From NCBI GenBank assembly GCA_963738665.1, contig CAVTXL010000003.1, positions 1,054,001 through 1,118,000 of the forward strand: a stretch of DNA of 64,000 bases, written 5' to 3'. The translations under genes were made by a program, and so were the position numbers. This DNA is from JABDGM01 sp963738665 (GTDB lineage: Bacteria > Planctomycetota > Planctomycetia > Pirellulales > Lacipirellulaceae). The notes beneath the pieces were generated by a model that worked only from the letters and a program-made list of their open reading frames with translations, made no database searches and was not told the origin of the DNA. Shown here in pieces: positions 37,676-48,846 of this stretch. Positions within the stretch are counted from its first letter, which is position 1, and each line of letters opens with the position of its first letter.

Positions 37676-40532
37676 ATGCGAAACTCTCAGCCGCAATATT
37701 GGGCCGTGCGCCAACGTGACGTCCAATCTCGCGTTCTGTTTGCGGTCGCGTATACCCTGGTCGCCGTGTCTTTCGCGACGACGCCTCGGTCAACCGCGGC
37801 GCCGCCCAGTCCCGCCACGGCCGCCTTCATTCAGCGCACTGCGCCGATTGCCACGACTCGCCAACGAAAGAAGCCGGCCTGGACCTTACCACGCTGGCGT
37901 TCGAACCCGACGACAAAGCCAATTTTGCCCTGTGGGTGAAAGTGCACGACCGGGCCCAAGCCGGCGTAATGCCGCCCCGCTCCGAACCGCGGCCGCCGGC
38001 AACCGAACTCTGCGCCGTTCGTCAATGCGGTCGGCTCGGCGCTGGTTGATTACGAGCAAACAGTTGCCGCCCGTGACGGCCGGGCCATCGAGCGCCGGCT
38101 GAACCGTTACGAGTACGAAAACGTGCTCCGCGATTTGCTCTCGGCGCCTTGGCTGGCGATCCGCGATAAGCTGCCGCCGGACGGGGAGGCTAATCACTTC
38201 AATAAGCTTGGCGAATCGCTCGACATGTCGCACGTGCAGATGGCGCGGTTCTTGAGCGCGTCCGACTATGCGATGCGGCAGGCAATGAGCGCGGTCCTGG
38301 ATCGACCCGAATCCACCTCGCACCGCTATTATGCCCGCGACGAGGGTTCGCTCCGCAACTTCTGGCCGCGCGAAAACGGCACGCTGCCCGATCGACTTTC
38401 ATTCCCGGTGCTCGATTCGCACGCCCAGCCGGAAGTCCGGGCCGGCCGCGAACCGGCTTCGAGCCCCGATACACGCGATCGCGAAGCCGTCGGCAAGGTT
38501 TCGAGCACCTTCAGTGACGCAGGCGGCTACAGTTGGAGCCAATTCCGCGCACCCGCGGCCGGAAGGTATCGCCTGCGATTCTGCGGCTACACGATCTGGG
38601 TCGGCGGCGGCGGAATCGGCCGCTGGTTCTACGAAGGATTTGGCGACGAAAAGGCGCCCGTTTATTATTTGCCTCTCTGGCATCGCCCCGAGCTGGACGA
38701 AGTCTGGCCCGGCCGGACTAATGAGCCAATCGGCGTGTATGCCCAAAGCTCCGGCCAAAAGCGCCCGCTAGGCTCGTTCGATTTGACGCCTGAATCGGCG
38801 GTCAGCGATCTAGAAGTCATGCTGTTGCCAGGCGAAGTGATTCAAACGGATGGCTCGCGCTTGTTCCGCACTGCGCGTGAACGGCAGCGACGAACAGTAC
38901 GTGAACCCACGGGCCCAGGAAGACGGCATGCCGGGCTATGCGATGCAGTGGCTGGAGGTCGACGGTCCACTCGACGGGCCCTCGACGGGCGACGGGTATC
39001 GGCTGCTGTTCGGTGATCTGCCGATGAAACGCGCCGAAGACGGCCAACCCGGCGTGGCGATTGACGTCGTACCGCCGGCGCCGGCGCTGGGCCGCGGCGG
39101 CGCCGGTGGCTTTCGGGCACGTGGCGGCCCGGGCGGTCGCGGTGCCGGTGGCGGCCTCGCCCGTGGCGGCGCGGGAGGTCGCGGCCGGGGCGGTCGGGGT
39201 GGCCGAGGCGGTGCGCGGATAGCGCAAGCGACCGTAAAGGTCGTCTCAGAAGAGCCGCTGGTCGACGGCGAGCGCCTGCTGCGGGCGTTTATGAGCCGTG
39301 CCTACCGCCGGCCCGTCGAAGAGGCCCACGTCCAGCGCATGCTGGCGCTCTACAAGGATCAACTCGACAAAGGCTTCGGCTTCGCCAAGTCACTGCTGTC
39401 GACCTACACGGCCGTCTTGACGTCACCGGCTTTCATCTTCGTCCAGGAGCAGCCGGGGCGGCTCGACGATTACGCGCTGGCCACTCGGCTGTCGCTTTTC
39501 CTTTGGAACTCTGAGCCGGACGCCGAATTGCGAAACCTGGCCCAGCGGGGTGAATTGCACCGGCCCGAAGTATTGCGCGCCCAGGCCCAGCGGCTCTTGG
39601 ACGACCCAAAGGCGATGCGCTTCGTCGAAGCTTTCACTGATTATTGGCTCGATCTCAGGAAGATTGACGACACGTCCCCGTCGTCGTCGTTGTACAACGA
39701 CTATGAACTGGACGACCCCTTGAAATTGGCGGCCGTCGATGAGACCCGTCTGTTCTTCAACGAGCTTGTGCGCAAAGACCTCCCCGCCCGCAACCTTGTC
39801 GATTCCGACTTCACCTTCCTCAATGAGCGGCTGGCAACGCTTTACGACATCCCCGGCGTGAGCGGAACGAACATGCGGCGCGTCGAATTGCCCGAGGATT
39901 CGGTCCGTGGCGGCCTGATGACCCAGGCCAGCATCCTGAAGATCACGGCCAACGGCACCACGACCTCGCCCGTGCTCCGCGGCCACTGGATCACCGAGCG
40001 CCTACTGGGCCAGGAGACGTCGCCGCCGCCGTCGGTTCCCGCGATTGAGCCTGATATTCGCGGCGCGGTGACGATTCGCCAGCAGCTCGACAAGCATCGC
40101 GCCGATCCGAGCTGCGCTAGCTGCCACAGCAAAATGGATCCGCCCGGCTTCGCCTTGGAAAGCTTCGACGTGATGGGGGGTTGCGCAATCGCTATCGGGC
40201 GGTTTCTGAAGACGCCACACCCGAGCCCGGCATCGGCATGAACGGTCAACAGTTTGCCTTTCATTACGCGCTGCCAGTCGATTGCTCGGGCACGATGCCC
40301 GACGGGCAGCCGTTTGCCGACGTGCGTGACTTGAAGAAGCTGCTGCTCAAGGACGAAACGGCAATCGCCCGAAACCTGGCCCGGCAACTGGCGATTTACG
40401 CCACTTGCGCCGGTGCGGTTTTCCGATCGCGAGCAAATTGAACAGATTCTCGCGCATACAACCGACCGCGGGTACGGGGTCCGTAGCCTGGTGATGGAAA
40501 TCATCCAGAGCGAAATGTTTCTGAATAAATAG
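37676..40532 (+). CDS. Exported c-type haem protein with DUF1592-group domains (five frameshifts)
   Basis: Planctomycete/Verrucomicrobia-type exported protein with DUF1587, DUF1592, DUF1588, DUF1585 and DUF1595-like regions; about 954 residues after repair. A signal peptide (VLFAVAYTLVAVSFATT) precedes a haem-binding site CADCH, seen once one base is restored near 37832. Then RRLNRYEYENVLRDLLS (DUF1587), FMSRAYRRPVEEAHVQRML, LATRLSLFLWNSEPDAELR (DUF1592) and CASCHSKMDPPGFALESFD (a second CxxCH, DUF1588) follow. Breaks lie near 37832, 38008, 38870, 40175 and 40410; three fit loss of a GC unit. An Arg/Gly-rich insert of about 45 residues lies at 39091-39222. Function is unknown; these proteins usually pair with a DUF1552 protein, as here, and are proposed to act at the cell surface. 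Confidence 0.8.
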
Positions 40533-40581
40533 ACCTGTCGGCCGACTTCGGCACCGCAGGCGAGCAGAATCGGAAGCGACC

Positions 40582-41924
40582 ATGAAAATCGAATCAGAAC
40601 GGGTGAAATCGATCCGCGTGCTCGCAAAGCCAGTCGAAGCGGGCCGTCACGTCGCCGGTTTCTGCAAGCAGCCGGCGTTTCGCTTGCGCTGCCCTGGCTG
40701 GAAGCGATGCGCCCCTCGCTCGCCAAGGCCGCCCTGCAAATGGCCGACGCGACGCCGCGGCGGATGTTCGCCATCTGCAACAATCTGGGCGTCTTGGGCG
40801 GGCCATTCTTTCCCGAGGAGGGCGGGCGCGAGTACCGCGCTTTCGCCTTATTTGGAGTTGCTCCAAGAGCACCGCGGCGATTTCACCGTATTCAGCGGCG
40901 TGTCGCATCCTAACGTAGATGGTGGCCACCCCTCCGACATCAGCTTCCTGACGGCCGCCCCCCATCCGGCCAGCAGTTCGTTCCGTAACTCAATATCGCT
41001 CGACCAATTCGTCGCCGAGCGGATCGGCGTGCTAACCCGGTTCCCGTCGATTACGCTGGCGGTCAACACGAACAGCCGCAGCCTGTCGTGGACCGGCACC
41101 GGCGTCGCCATACCGCCGGAAGACCGCGCGTCGGCCGTTTTCAACCAGCTCTTTTTGCAGGGCAGCGAAGAAGAGATCCAGTCCCAAATCCTGCGCCCTC
41201 GACACGGGCCGCAGCATTCTCGACGCGGTCTCCGACCAGGCCCGCGACCTGGAGCGCAACGTCAGCGCCCGCGACAAGGGCCGGCTCGACCAGTACTTCA
41301 CCAGCGTCCGCGACCTCGAGCGCCGGCTGCAGCAATCGCGCGGCTGGGAGACGAAGCCCAAGCCGGTGGTGAACATTCCCTGCGCCAGTCGATCCGACGA
41401 GTCCGGCCCAATACATGGAAAAAGTCAAGGCGATGTACGACCTGGCGAAGCTGGCGTTCGAAACCGATTCTACGCGGGCGATCACGCTGATGCTCAATAG
41501 CGTGGGCACGCCGGTCGTGCAAATCCCGGGGGAAACGATCACCGACGACTATCACAACCTGTCGCATCATGGCAAAGTGCCGGACAAGCTTGCCCAGCTC
41601 AAGGTGCTCGACGAGTGGCAAATGAAGCTCTTGGCGGGCCTGTTTGTCGATTTGAAGTCAGTCCGCGACGCCGACGAGACGCTGCTGGATCGCACGATGA
41701 TTCTCTACGGCTCGAACTTGGGCGACGCCAACGCCCATTCGACGACGAACATGCCGACCTTGTTCGCCGGCGGCGGTTTCCGGCACGGCCAGCACCTGGC
41801 CTTCGACCGCGGCCGCAACTATCCGCTTCCCAATCTATTTGTCTCGATGCTGCAGCGGATGGGAATCGAGCAAGACTCCTTTGCGTCCTCGACAGGCACG
41901 ATGCGCGGGCTGGAGATGACCTAG
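40582..41924 (+). CDS. Tat-exported DUF1552 protein (four frameshifts)
   Basis: Partner of the DUF1592 protein. Repair of one base near 40635 gives SRSGPSRRRFLQAAGVSLAL, a twin-arginine signal, followed by PWLEAMRP. Further GC-unit losses near 40845 (repair EYRALSPYLELLQEH), 41195 and 41385 restore a 449-residue protein of normal length. Family segments: DFTVFSGVSHPNVDGGHPSD, GTPVVQIPGETITDDYHNLS and TMILYGSNLGDANAHSTTNM. The Ser/His/Asp distribution recalls the DUF1501/alkaline-phosphatase fold. The biochemical function is not known. Stop to the next start is about 25 bases, suggesting cotranscription. Confidence 0.82.
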
Positions 41925-41947
41925 GCCTGCGCGGCTGGAGAACGAAC

Positions 41948-42502
41948 GTGACACATTGCTGCTCTTTGATCGCCGGCTGCCTACTGCTCATCGCAGCGGC
42001 GCCCTGCGCCTGCGCGGCAGAGGAGATGGTAGTGACGTTTCCGAATGCGGAGATCGGCAAGCCGGTCGGGTCTTGGACCGAAAGGGGGCTGACCTTCGAG
42101 CCGGCCGGCAAGTTGACCCGCAGCAAGGCCGCGCCGCGCGTGATGTTCTTTCCCCATCTGAAGACGGACAAGAAGGGCATCTTGAACGCGATGGCCGCCG
42201 AGTCGATTCCGGTTCTCATCAAGTTTCCGAGCGAGTCGTCGCGGGTGACGCTCGTGCTGTGGGGCTCGATCGGCAGCGCGGCCCTGGTCGAGGCCCTCGA
42301 CAAGGAGGGCCAGGTCGTCGACAAAGCCGCCCTGGAAAGAGTCCCCCAGCGGACATCGCCCGCCGATCCGATCCCGAGCTTTTCGCTGACCGTGAAGGCG
42401 CCGCAAATTTCCGCAGTCCGCTTCAGCGGCTCGCGCCCGGGCGGCTTTTTGGCGGCGGAAGAAATCCGCTACGTGCCTTTAACCGCAGAGCGGTCAAAAT
42501 GA
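41948..42502 (+). CDS. Exported protein of unknown function
   Basis: A 184-residue protein with N-terminal signal sequence (SLIAGCLLLIAAAPCACA). GTG 41948 is chosen because GGAGAACG lies just upstream; no ATG start gives a signal. The mature part contains VTFPNAEIGKPVGSWTERGL, SIPVLIKFPSESSRVTLVLW and RFSGSRPGGFLAAEEIRYVP, the last resembling a jelly-roll/carbohydrate-binding edge. No family could be named. It probably belongs to the same unit as the DUF1552 gene. Confidence 0.6.
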   Translation: MTHCCSLIAGCLLLIAAAPCACAAEEMVVTFPNAEIGKPVGSWTERGLTFEPAGKLTRSKAAPRVMFFPHLKTDKKGILNAMAAESIPVLIKFPSESSRVTLVLWGSIGSAALVEALDKEGQVVDKAALERVPQRTSPADPIPSFSLTVKAPQISAVRFSGSRPGGFLAAEEIRYVPLTAERSK

Positions 42503-42576
42503 TGGAGTCAGGGTAGTCGTTTCTGAATCAATCTTCGCTAGTTACCGCATTATTTGTCGAACCTGGAGTAAAAACC

Positions 42577-45500
42577 ATGAGAGCAGCATTGATTGGTCTT
42601 GTTTTAGTGCCATTGCTTGCCGGCCGCCTCGCCTGGGCGCAAGAGGCCCAGCCAGCGGATAATTTCAAGCCGGCCACCTCGAACCAGCCGGGCCGCGAGT
42701 ACCCGCAGGTCAATTCCGAGCGTCGTGCGCGATTCCGCGTCGCCGCGCCGAATGCCCAGAACGTCCGCGTCAGCCTGGGCGGCCGCGGCGGCACCGCGCT
42801 CACCAAGGACGATCAGGGCAGTTGGACTGGCACGACCGCGCCGCTGGATGAAGGCTTTCACTATTACACGATCAACGTCGACGGGGCCGCGGTCCCCGAT
42901 CCCAACAGCATGCCTTACTACGGCTCGAGCCGGTTTGGCAGCGGCATCGAAATTCCGGCCAAGGACGACGAGTTCTATGCACTCAAGGACGTACCGCACG
43001 GCGAACTGCGACAGCGCGTGTACTACTCCAACATCACCGATGCCTGGCGGCGCTGCTTCGTATACACACCGCCCGGCTACGACAAGAACACCGACCAGCG
43101 CTACCCGGTGCTCTATCTGCAGCACGGCGCCGGCGAGGACGAAACCGGCTGGGGAAACCAGGGCCGCACCGGCCTGATCATGGACAACCTGATCGCGGCC
43201 GGCAAAGCCAAGCCGATGATCATCGTGATGGATAACGGCGGCCAGGGCGGGGGCGGCGGCCGGCGCGGCGGCGCCCGGCGCGGGGGCGGTGCCGCCAATC
43301 AACCGGGTGGTGCCGTAGCAGCAACCCAGCCGGGCGGCGCGGTCACGCCTGGCGCCCCGAATACGGGCGCCCAGCCTGGACGTGGAGCGCGTCGTGGCGG
43401 CCTGGGCAACGTTGCCGGCGCGTTCGGTCGCATTCTGATCGAAGAGATCATTCCAATGATCGACGCCAACTATCGCACGCAGTCGGATCAGCCGCATCGC
43501 GCGATGGCCGGCCTCTCGATGGGCGGCTTCCAGACCAATCAGATCACGATGGCTAACCTCGACAAGTTCTCGCACATCGGCATCTTCAGCGGCGGCGCGG
43601 GGCCCGATACGCGCGGCGATCACCGATCCCGCCGAGTTCAAGGACAAAGTCAAGCTCGTCTTCGTCAGCTACGGCAGCAAGGAAAACACGGCGGCGGCGA
43701 AAGCCAACGTCGAGGCGCTCAAAAGCAAAGGCATTAATGCCGTCTACTACGAGTCGCCGGAAACAGCCCACGAGTGGCAGACTTGGCGGCGGAGCTTGCA
43801 CGAGTTCGCGCCCTCTTGTTCCAGCCCGCGCCGGCAGTTGCCAAGACGATCCGCATCAAGGCCGGGCAGTCCGAGCCGTTCACCGATTCCAGCGGCAACG
43901 TTTGGATGGCCGAACAGGGCTTCGACGGCGGGTCGACCGTGGATCGCGATCCGTCCACCGAAATTGCCAACACTAAAGACGCCGGCCTGTACTTGAACGA
44001 ACGCTATGCGATGGATTCCTTCTCCTGGAAACTGCCCAACGGCAAGTACCTGGTGAAGCTCCACTTCGCCGAGACGTTTGACGGCATCAGCGGACCGGGC
44101 CAGCGCGTGTTCTCTTACACCGTGCAGGGCAAAGAGTTCAAGGATTTCGACATCTGGGCCAAGACGGGGGGCCCGAATAAGGCCTATATCGAGTCGGTGC
44201 CCGTCGAGATCACCGACGGCCAGCTCAAGATCGTCTTCAAGAACCAGATCGAGAACCCCGAGATCAACGCGATCGAGATCATTCCGGAAGGCGCACCCGA
44301 GTACAGCTCGGCGCGGGCTGCGGACGCCGCCAAGTCGATCCGCATCAAGGCCGGCCAGTCCGAGCCCTTCACCGATTCGAGCGGCAACGTCTGGATGGCC
44401 GAGCAAGGCTTTGAGGGCGGCTCGACCGTGGAGCGCGATCCGTCCACCCAGATCGCAAATACCAAAGATGCCGGCCTGTACTTGAATGAACACTACTCGA
44501 TGGATTCCTTCTCCCACAAATTGCCTAACGGCAAGTACCTGGTGAAGCTCCACTTCGCCGAAACGTTCGACGGCATCAGCGGACCGGGCCAGCGCGTGTT
44601 CTCCTACACCGTCGAGGGCAAGGAGTTCAAAGACTTCGACATCTGGGCGAAAACGGGCGGCCCGAACAAGGCCTACGTCGAATCCGTGCCGGTCGAGATC
44701 ACCGACGGCGAGCTCAATATCGAATTCAAGACCCAGATTGAGAATCCCGAGATCAACGCCATCGAGATCATTCCGGAAGCGGCAGCCGAGAAGGGCGCCG
44801 CCGTGCAAGCTCCGGCCGCGGCCATTGCGGCCCAGCCGGCGGCAGCCGTGATAGCCCAGCCCGCCGCAGGGCAAGAGCCAGCAGCCGGTGCGGCACCACA
44901 GGGGAATGCGGACGCCGCCGCCGGCGCACGCTGCCGTGGCGGCCGTGGCGGCCGCGGCGGAGGCTTCGGCGGTGGACAGATCACACTGAACCCCGACGAT
45001 AAGCCGGCGTTTGACGATCCGCCCGCCGGGTTCAACGCCCGCCGCGACAACGTAGCCCACGGCGAGATCAAAGCGGTGCAGTACGACTCGAAGTCGCTCG
45101 GCACACATCGCCAGTTGCGCGTTTACACCCCGCCCGGCTATTCGGCCGACAAGAAGTACCCGGTCCTCTATCTGCTGCATGGCATCGGCGGCAACGATAT
45201 GGAATGGATCCAAGCCTGCAAGGCGAATAACGTCATCGACAACCTGCTGGCCGAGGGCAAGATTCAGCCGATGATCGTTGTTTTCCCCAATGGCAATTCG
45301 GCCGTCACGGCCAGTGCCGGCACTGATTTCGCGGGCGAAGGGCCCGGCGCACGCCGCGGTGGCGGCGGTGGCGGCCGGGGCGGCGCGGGCGGCGGCTTCG
45401 ACAGTTGGGGCATGCCGTTCGAAAACGACCTCCTGAAAGACATCGTTCCCCTCATCGAGTCGAAATACTCGGTGCAGGCCGACCGCGAGCACCGCGCCCT

Positions 45501-45825
45501 GGCGGGTCTCTCGATGGGCGGCGGCCAAACGCTGAACATCGGCCTCGCACACCCCGAGACGTTCGCCTACGTGGGCGGCTTCTCATCGGCCCCCAATACG
45601 AAATCTACGGATGAGCTGGTGGCCGACCCGGCCGCTCTCAAGAAGTTGACGCTCCTCTGGCTGGCCTGCGGCAATCGGGACGGCCTGATCCGCATCAGCC
45701 AAGGCGTTCACGCCGCCCTCAAGGATAAGGGCGTACCGCACGTCTGGCACGTCGATTCGAACGCCCACGACAACACCGAGTGGGCCAACAACCTCTATCT
45801 CTTCTCCCAACGCATTTTCAAGTAA
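42577..45825 (+). CDS. Exported esterase-malectin-malectin-esterase fusion (two frameshifts)
   Basis: A repaired length of 1083 residues. After a signal peptide (LIGLVLVPLLAGRLAWA) come an Ig-like N-terminal domain (RFRVAAPNAQNVRVSLGG), a first CE1-like esterase domain with GLSMGGF (Ser314) and its C-terminal HEWQTWRRSLHEFAPLLFQ, then two nearly identical malectin-like domains (KTIRIKAGQSEPFTDSSGN and its repeat 489 bases later), and a second CE1-like esterase with GLSMGGG (Ser980) and NAHDNTEW. Breaks: a missing CG unit near 43612 and one missing C near 43810; no stop codon separates the first esterase from the malectin part, so a single fusion gene is more likely than two genes. Arg/Gly-rich inserts lie near 43240-43300, 43380, 44934 and 45350. 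Substrate unknown; probably esters on plant or algal polysaccharide. Confidence 0.72.
43849..44290 (+). repeat. Malectin repeat, copy 1
   Basis: First of two tandem, near-identical segments encoding a malectin-like domain. The offset to copy 2 is exactly 489 bases (163 codons), and both share IRIKAGQSEPFTDSSGNVW and the ENPEINAIEIIPE end. Confidence 0.85.
44338..44779 (+). repeat. Malectin repeat, copy 2
   Basis: Second copy, in frame with the first. Most differences are at third codon positions, so the pair arose by duplication and is held under protein-level selection or is fairly recent. Confidence 0.85.
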
Positions 45826-46057
45826 GCAGCGGATTGGGCGGAGCAGACAAATGCAACCGCGGCGCAGTTGGCCACGCGCCCAAGCTCCGAGCGGTCGGCG
45901 AACTGCTGCGCACAAATCGCGAATGTAATCAGCAACCGCATAACATGCCGGACGCTGAACACGTCGACATATTCAGAATTTCAGGCGGTTGCCGACCGCG
46001 TGCAGCCACTTCGCCTATCGCACAATCGACTTGTAGGCTCGCAGATTCCGCCGACTT

Positions 46058-48312
46058 TCAATCTCCACGCGAGAGGTGTTGATACAGGTCTTTGTCGAGC
46101 TCTTCCAAGCCGATGATGCCGTGGATGTGGTTGGCCGATACCCAGACCAGCCAGTTCCGGTGGGCGCCCATGCCTTTCCGCCCAGGTCCCATGTTCCAGT
46201 GCTCCTGGTGCCAGCCGGGGCCCAGCAAGTCGTAGGTGCGACCGGGTAGCGCCAACATGGCTTTTGTATCGTGAAGCAGCACGCGCGCCACATCCAAGTA
46301 GTGCTCGTCGCCAGTGAGCTTGTATAGCTTGGCGTACGACGGGACCGCCCAATCCAAATACTGATCGACTCCGCCCGGCCCGTCGGACCCAATACCATTG
46401 ACGCCGATCGTGGGCACGCCTTTTTTCCAGTGCAGCCTCGAATCGTCGGCGTCCAACGGCATGGGCACGTTCCAGATCCAGATCCAGCTTTCTGCATAAT
46501 CCGCAGCAGATTTGTGCGCTCGAGCCATTTGGGTTCCTTGGTGTAGTCGTATAGGGCAAGAAAAGCTTCCATCGACAACATGCCGGATTCTTTGTCGGCA
46601 ATGTTGTTCCCTGTCCCCGTCGCTCCCAGGTACACACCCTGGTTGCCGAAGTTCGTCCAGATGTACTCCGCCGCTTTGCTCGCCGCTTCGAGGTATTTCC
46701 TTTCGCCGGTGACTTCGCTGAGCGCACCAACACGGGCACAGGGACGTAACTGGTGGTCTTCCCCTCCCGGATTACCTTTCCGGTCCCTCCCTCCCATGCC
46801 GCCGGGAAGGACCCTTCTGGCTGCTGTTGCGTCAGCAGCCAGTCGCAGTAGTCTTTGATCCACTTAAGCCATTCCGGATGTTCGCGTCCGGCAGCCTTCT
46901 CGCGTCGGTAGGTGTTCACCAGGACGGCCAGGTCTTCGGCCGGCATCCGAGTCGTGAAACCGGGAACGAAGTTGGCGGGGACCGGCTGGCCGGTCTGCAG
47001 GCTGAAGCCGACCCCGGCGGGAGGATTCATCGGCACCAGGCGATCGAGACTGGCGATGATCGCCAGTCCTTGTTTCCGCAACTTCTCACCACGCTCGGAC
47101 TTGTCGCGGTCACCTTCCTGCAGCAACTCGTCGGCTGCTTCCAGGTTCTTGCCGCAAAAACCCATGATGATCTTGTCGGCCAGGCGACTTGGCTGACCTG
47201 TGACCGAATCAATCTCAAAGGGAATTCCGGTACGGTCTTCCACGGTCGTGACGCGGTCGGACAAATGATCCACCAGCACGCGGCGGGCGACCTCGACATC
47301 CACGCGCGTCACCTTGGGGTTGAGGCTACTCCAGGCCCAACGCCAGGCGTCGCGCTGCATGTCGCGAAACGACGCGCTTTTGTCGAATCGAAACTCAACG
47401 CGATAAGCCTGTGTGAAACCCGACTTCACGGGATGAAAGCGACGCCGTACGGTTTGAGGTGCGGCTGCGGCTTCAGCGCCTCGCGCCGCTCCCCCTCGGC
47501 GTCCTGGCCCGCCTGCGAGCTCGTCGGTCGTACCGGGAAAGCAATAGCCGAGCTCCACGCCGCCCGAAGAGCTTCCTCGCGCGCTGATGGCACCGAATTG
47601 AATGCGCCCGTCAATGATCGGTGTCGTCGCCGGCGCCGAACTCTCTTCCTGGGTCGTATCTCCGCGCGGCGCCGGATCCAGCACCGCCGCCCAACTCCCA
47701 TTTTCCAAAGCCATTCCTAACAGTGGGGCCGATAGATAGTCTTCGCGTATTGAAAACCGCTTGGCACGGTAATTGGCGGCACTCGTGGGCGCGGCCCCCG
47801 GCGTACGACGCATTGCCGTACAGCAGCCCTGGAACGAAATACGTGGCGTCCGTCCATTGAACCTCCGGGACGGTCACGAGGTCGATTGCAGAATAGAAGC
47901 CGGCGTTCTCTTCCGCCTGGGCCACGCTCACTTCACGAACAAGAGAAAGAACAGCGCCTGAAATCGTCCAACGGTCCTCGACCGCAAACGCGGCCTGGCC
48001 TTGGCCCGCGACCTTTGCCGTCGCGACAACTCCGTCCGCTTCCTTTTTCACCGACTGATAACCGGAGGCAAGATCACGCGCATTCTCTCCGCCGGTGAAG
48101 ACCTCGATTTGCGCGGGCTGCGGTTGCGCGAAGCGCGGAGCGTCGCCGCCCGCGATTTCCAGCCCCCACTCGCCAGCACTGGAGCGGAAAAACGCGATGT
48201 TGGCGCCGTTCGTCAATCGGCCCAAGTCCACGCGATCGGCGGGCTTTTGGGCGGTTGCCAGAGATGCAATCGATAGCCAGAGAAGAACAACGGACAGAGA
48301 AACTTTTGACAT
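46058..48312 (-). CDS. Exported protein with alpha/alpha-barrel-like C-terminus, unknown family (three frameshifts)
   Basis: Repaired length 752 residues with a signal peptide (SLSVVLLWLSIASLATAQ). The N-terminal half is beta-rich (GEWGLEIAGGDAPRFAQPQP), with an AGGPGRRGGAARG patch at about 47480-47520. The C-terminal half has helical-hairpin repeats seen in six-hairpin glycosidases and polyprenyl-type barrels (YCDWLLTQQQPEGSFPAAWE; KAAEYIWTNFGNQGVYLGAT; AESWIWIWNVPMPLDADDSR). Breaks lie near 47795 (GC unit), 46730 and 46505. No catalytic residues or named family recognised; a glycoside hydrolase or lyase is plausible. It sits alone on the minus strand among plus-strand exported enzymes. Confidence 0.65.
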
Positions 48313-48846
48313 AAAAATAGTTCCTCGACGGGCCCGAACAGCGGTTCAAAGAGCAACCGCCGCTCAGTATATCCGTGTCGCGGGGCAACTGCTTCTGAAT
48401 TTCGCAATTTTTGTTGCACGTTGGTCAATCAACAGTTTGATTGCCAGGAGTACGACATCGTTAAACATTTTGGAGCTTCCAACGGCCCGCCGCTCGGTTA
48501 CGGGCTGGCCATAAAAGGAGTGCGGGAGGTGTCAAAATCAACATTCCCGAGAGCGGCCATTGGTGTCGTTCGAAAGCGTTCCGAAGTCAGCGTTTCAACG
48601 TACTTACAAGGTTTTGAGTTCTCGAATTTTGTGTGCAACATCCCGTCTGGCAATGTGTGCCTGCTAATGGGTAGCGCAGGTGCCTATGTTTTAGGCCGCC
48701 TCACGATCACATCAATTTGGTGCTCGAAGCCTGGCGATTTTCCTGTGACGCTATGGTAGAATGAGTGCAAACTCCGTTGACACTAGCTTTCCTGTGAATA
48801 AATTACGGTTATTGTCAGACTCTAACTACCAGGCGGGAGTTTTTTC
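48313..48846 (+). other. AT-richer spacer of about 530 bases
   Basis: The interval between two divergent exported-protein genes is clearly lower in GC than its surroundings. A 112-codon open frame at 48421-48759 shows no family features, so I do not annotate it. A candidate promoter for the SGNH gene is at 48777-48804. Confidence 0.5.
48777..48804 (+). promoter_or_regulatory. Candidate sigma-70-type promoter
   Basis: A consensus TTGACA at 48777-48782 is followed after 16 bases by TAAATT at 48799-48804, about 40 bases before the ATG of the SGNH gene. The -35 box is perfect, the -10 box matches 4 of 6. Confidence 0.4.

Noticed and set aside
48421..48759. A 112-codon plus-strand open frame in the AT-richer spacer
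   Set aside because: No ribosome site, signal or motif, and no coding-like composition; treated as spacer.
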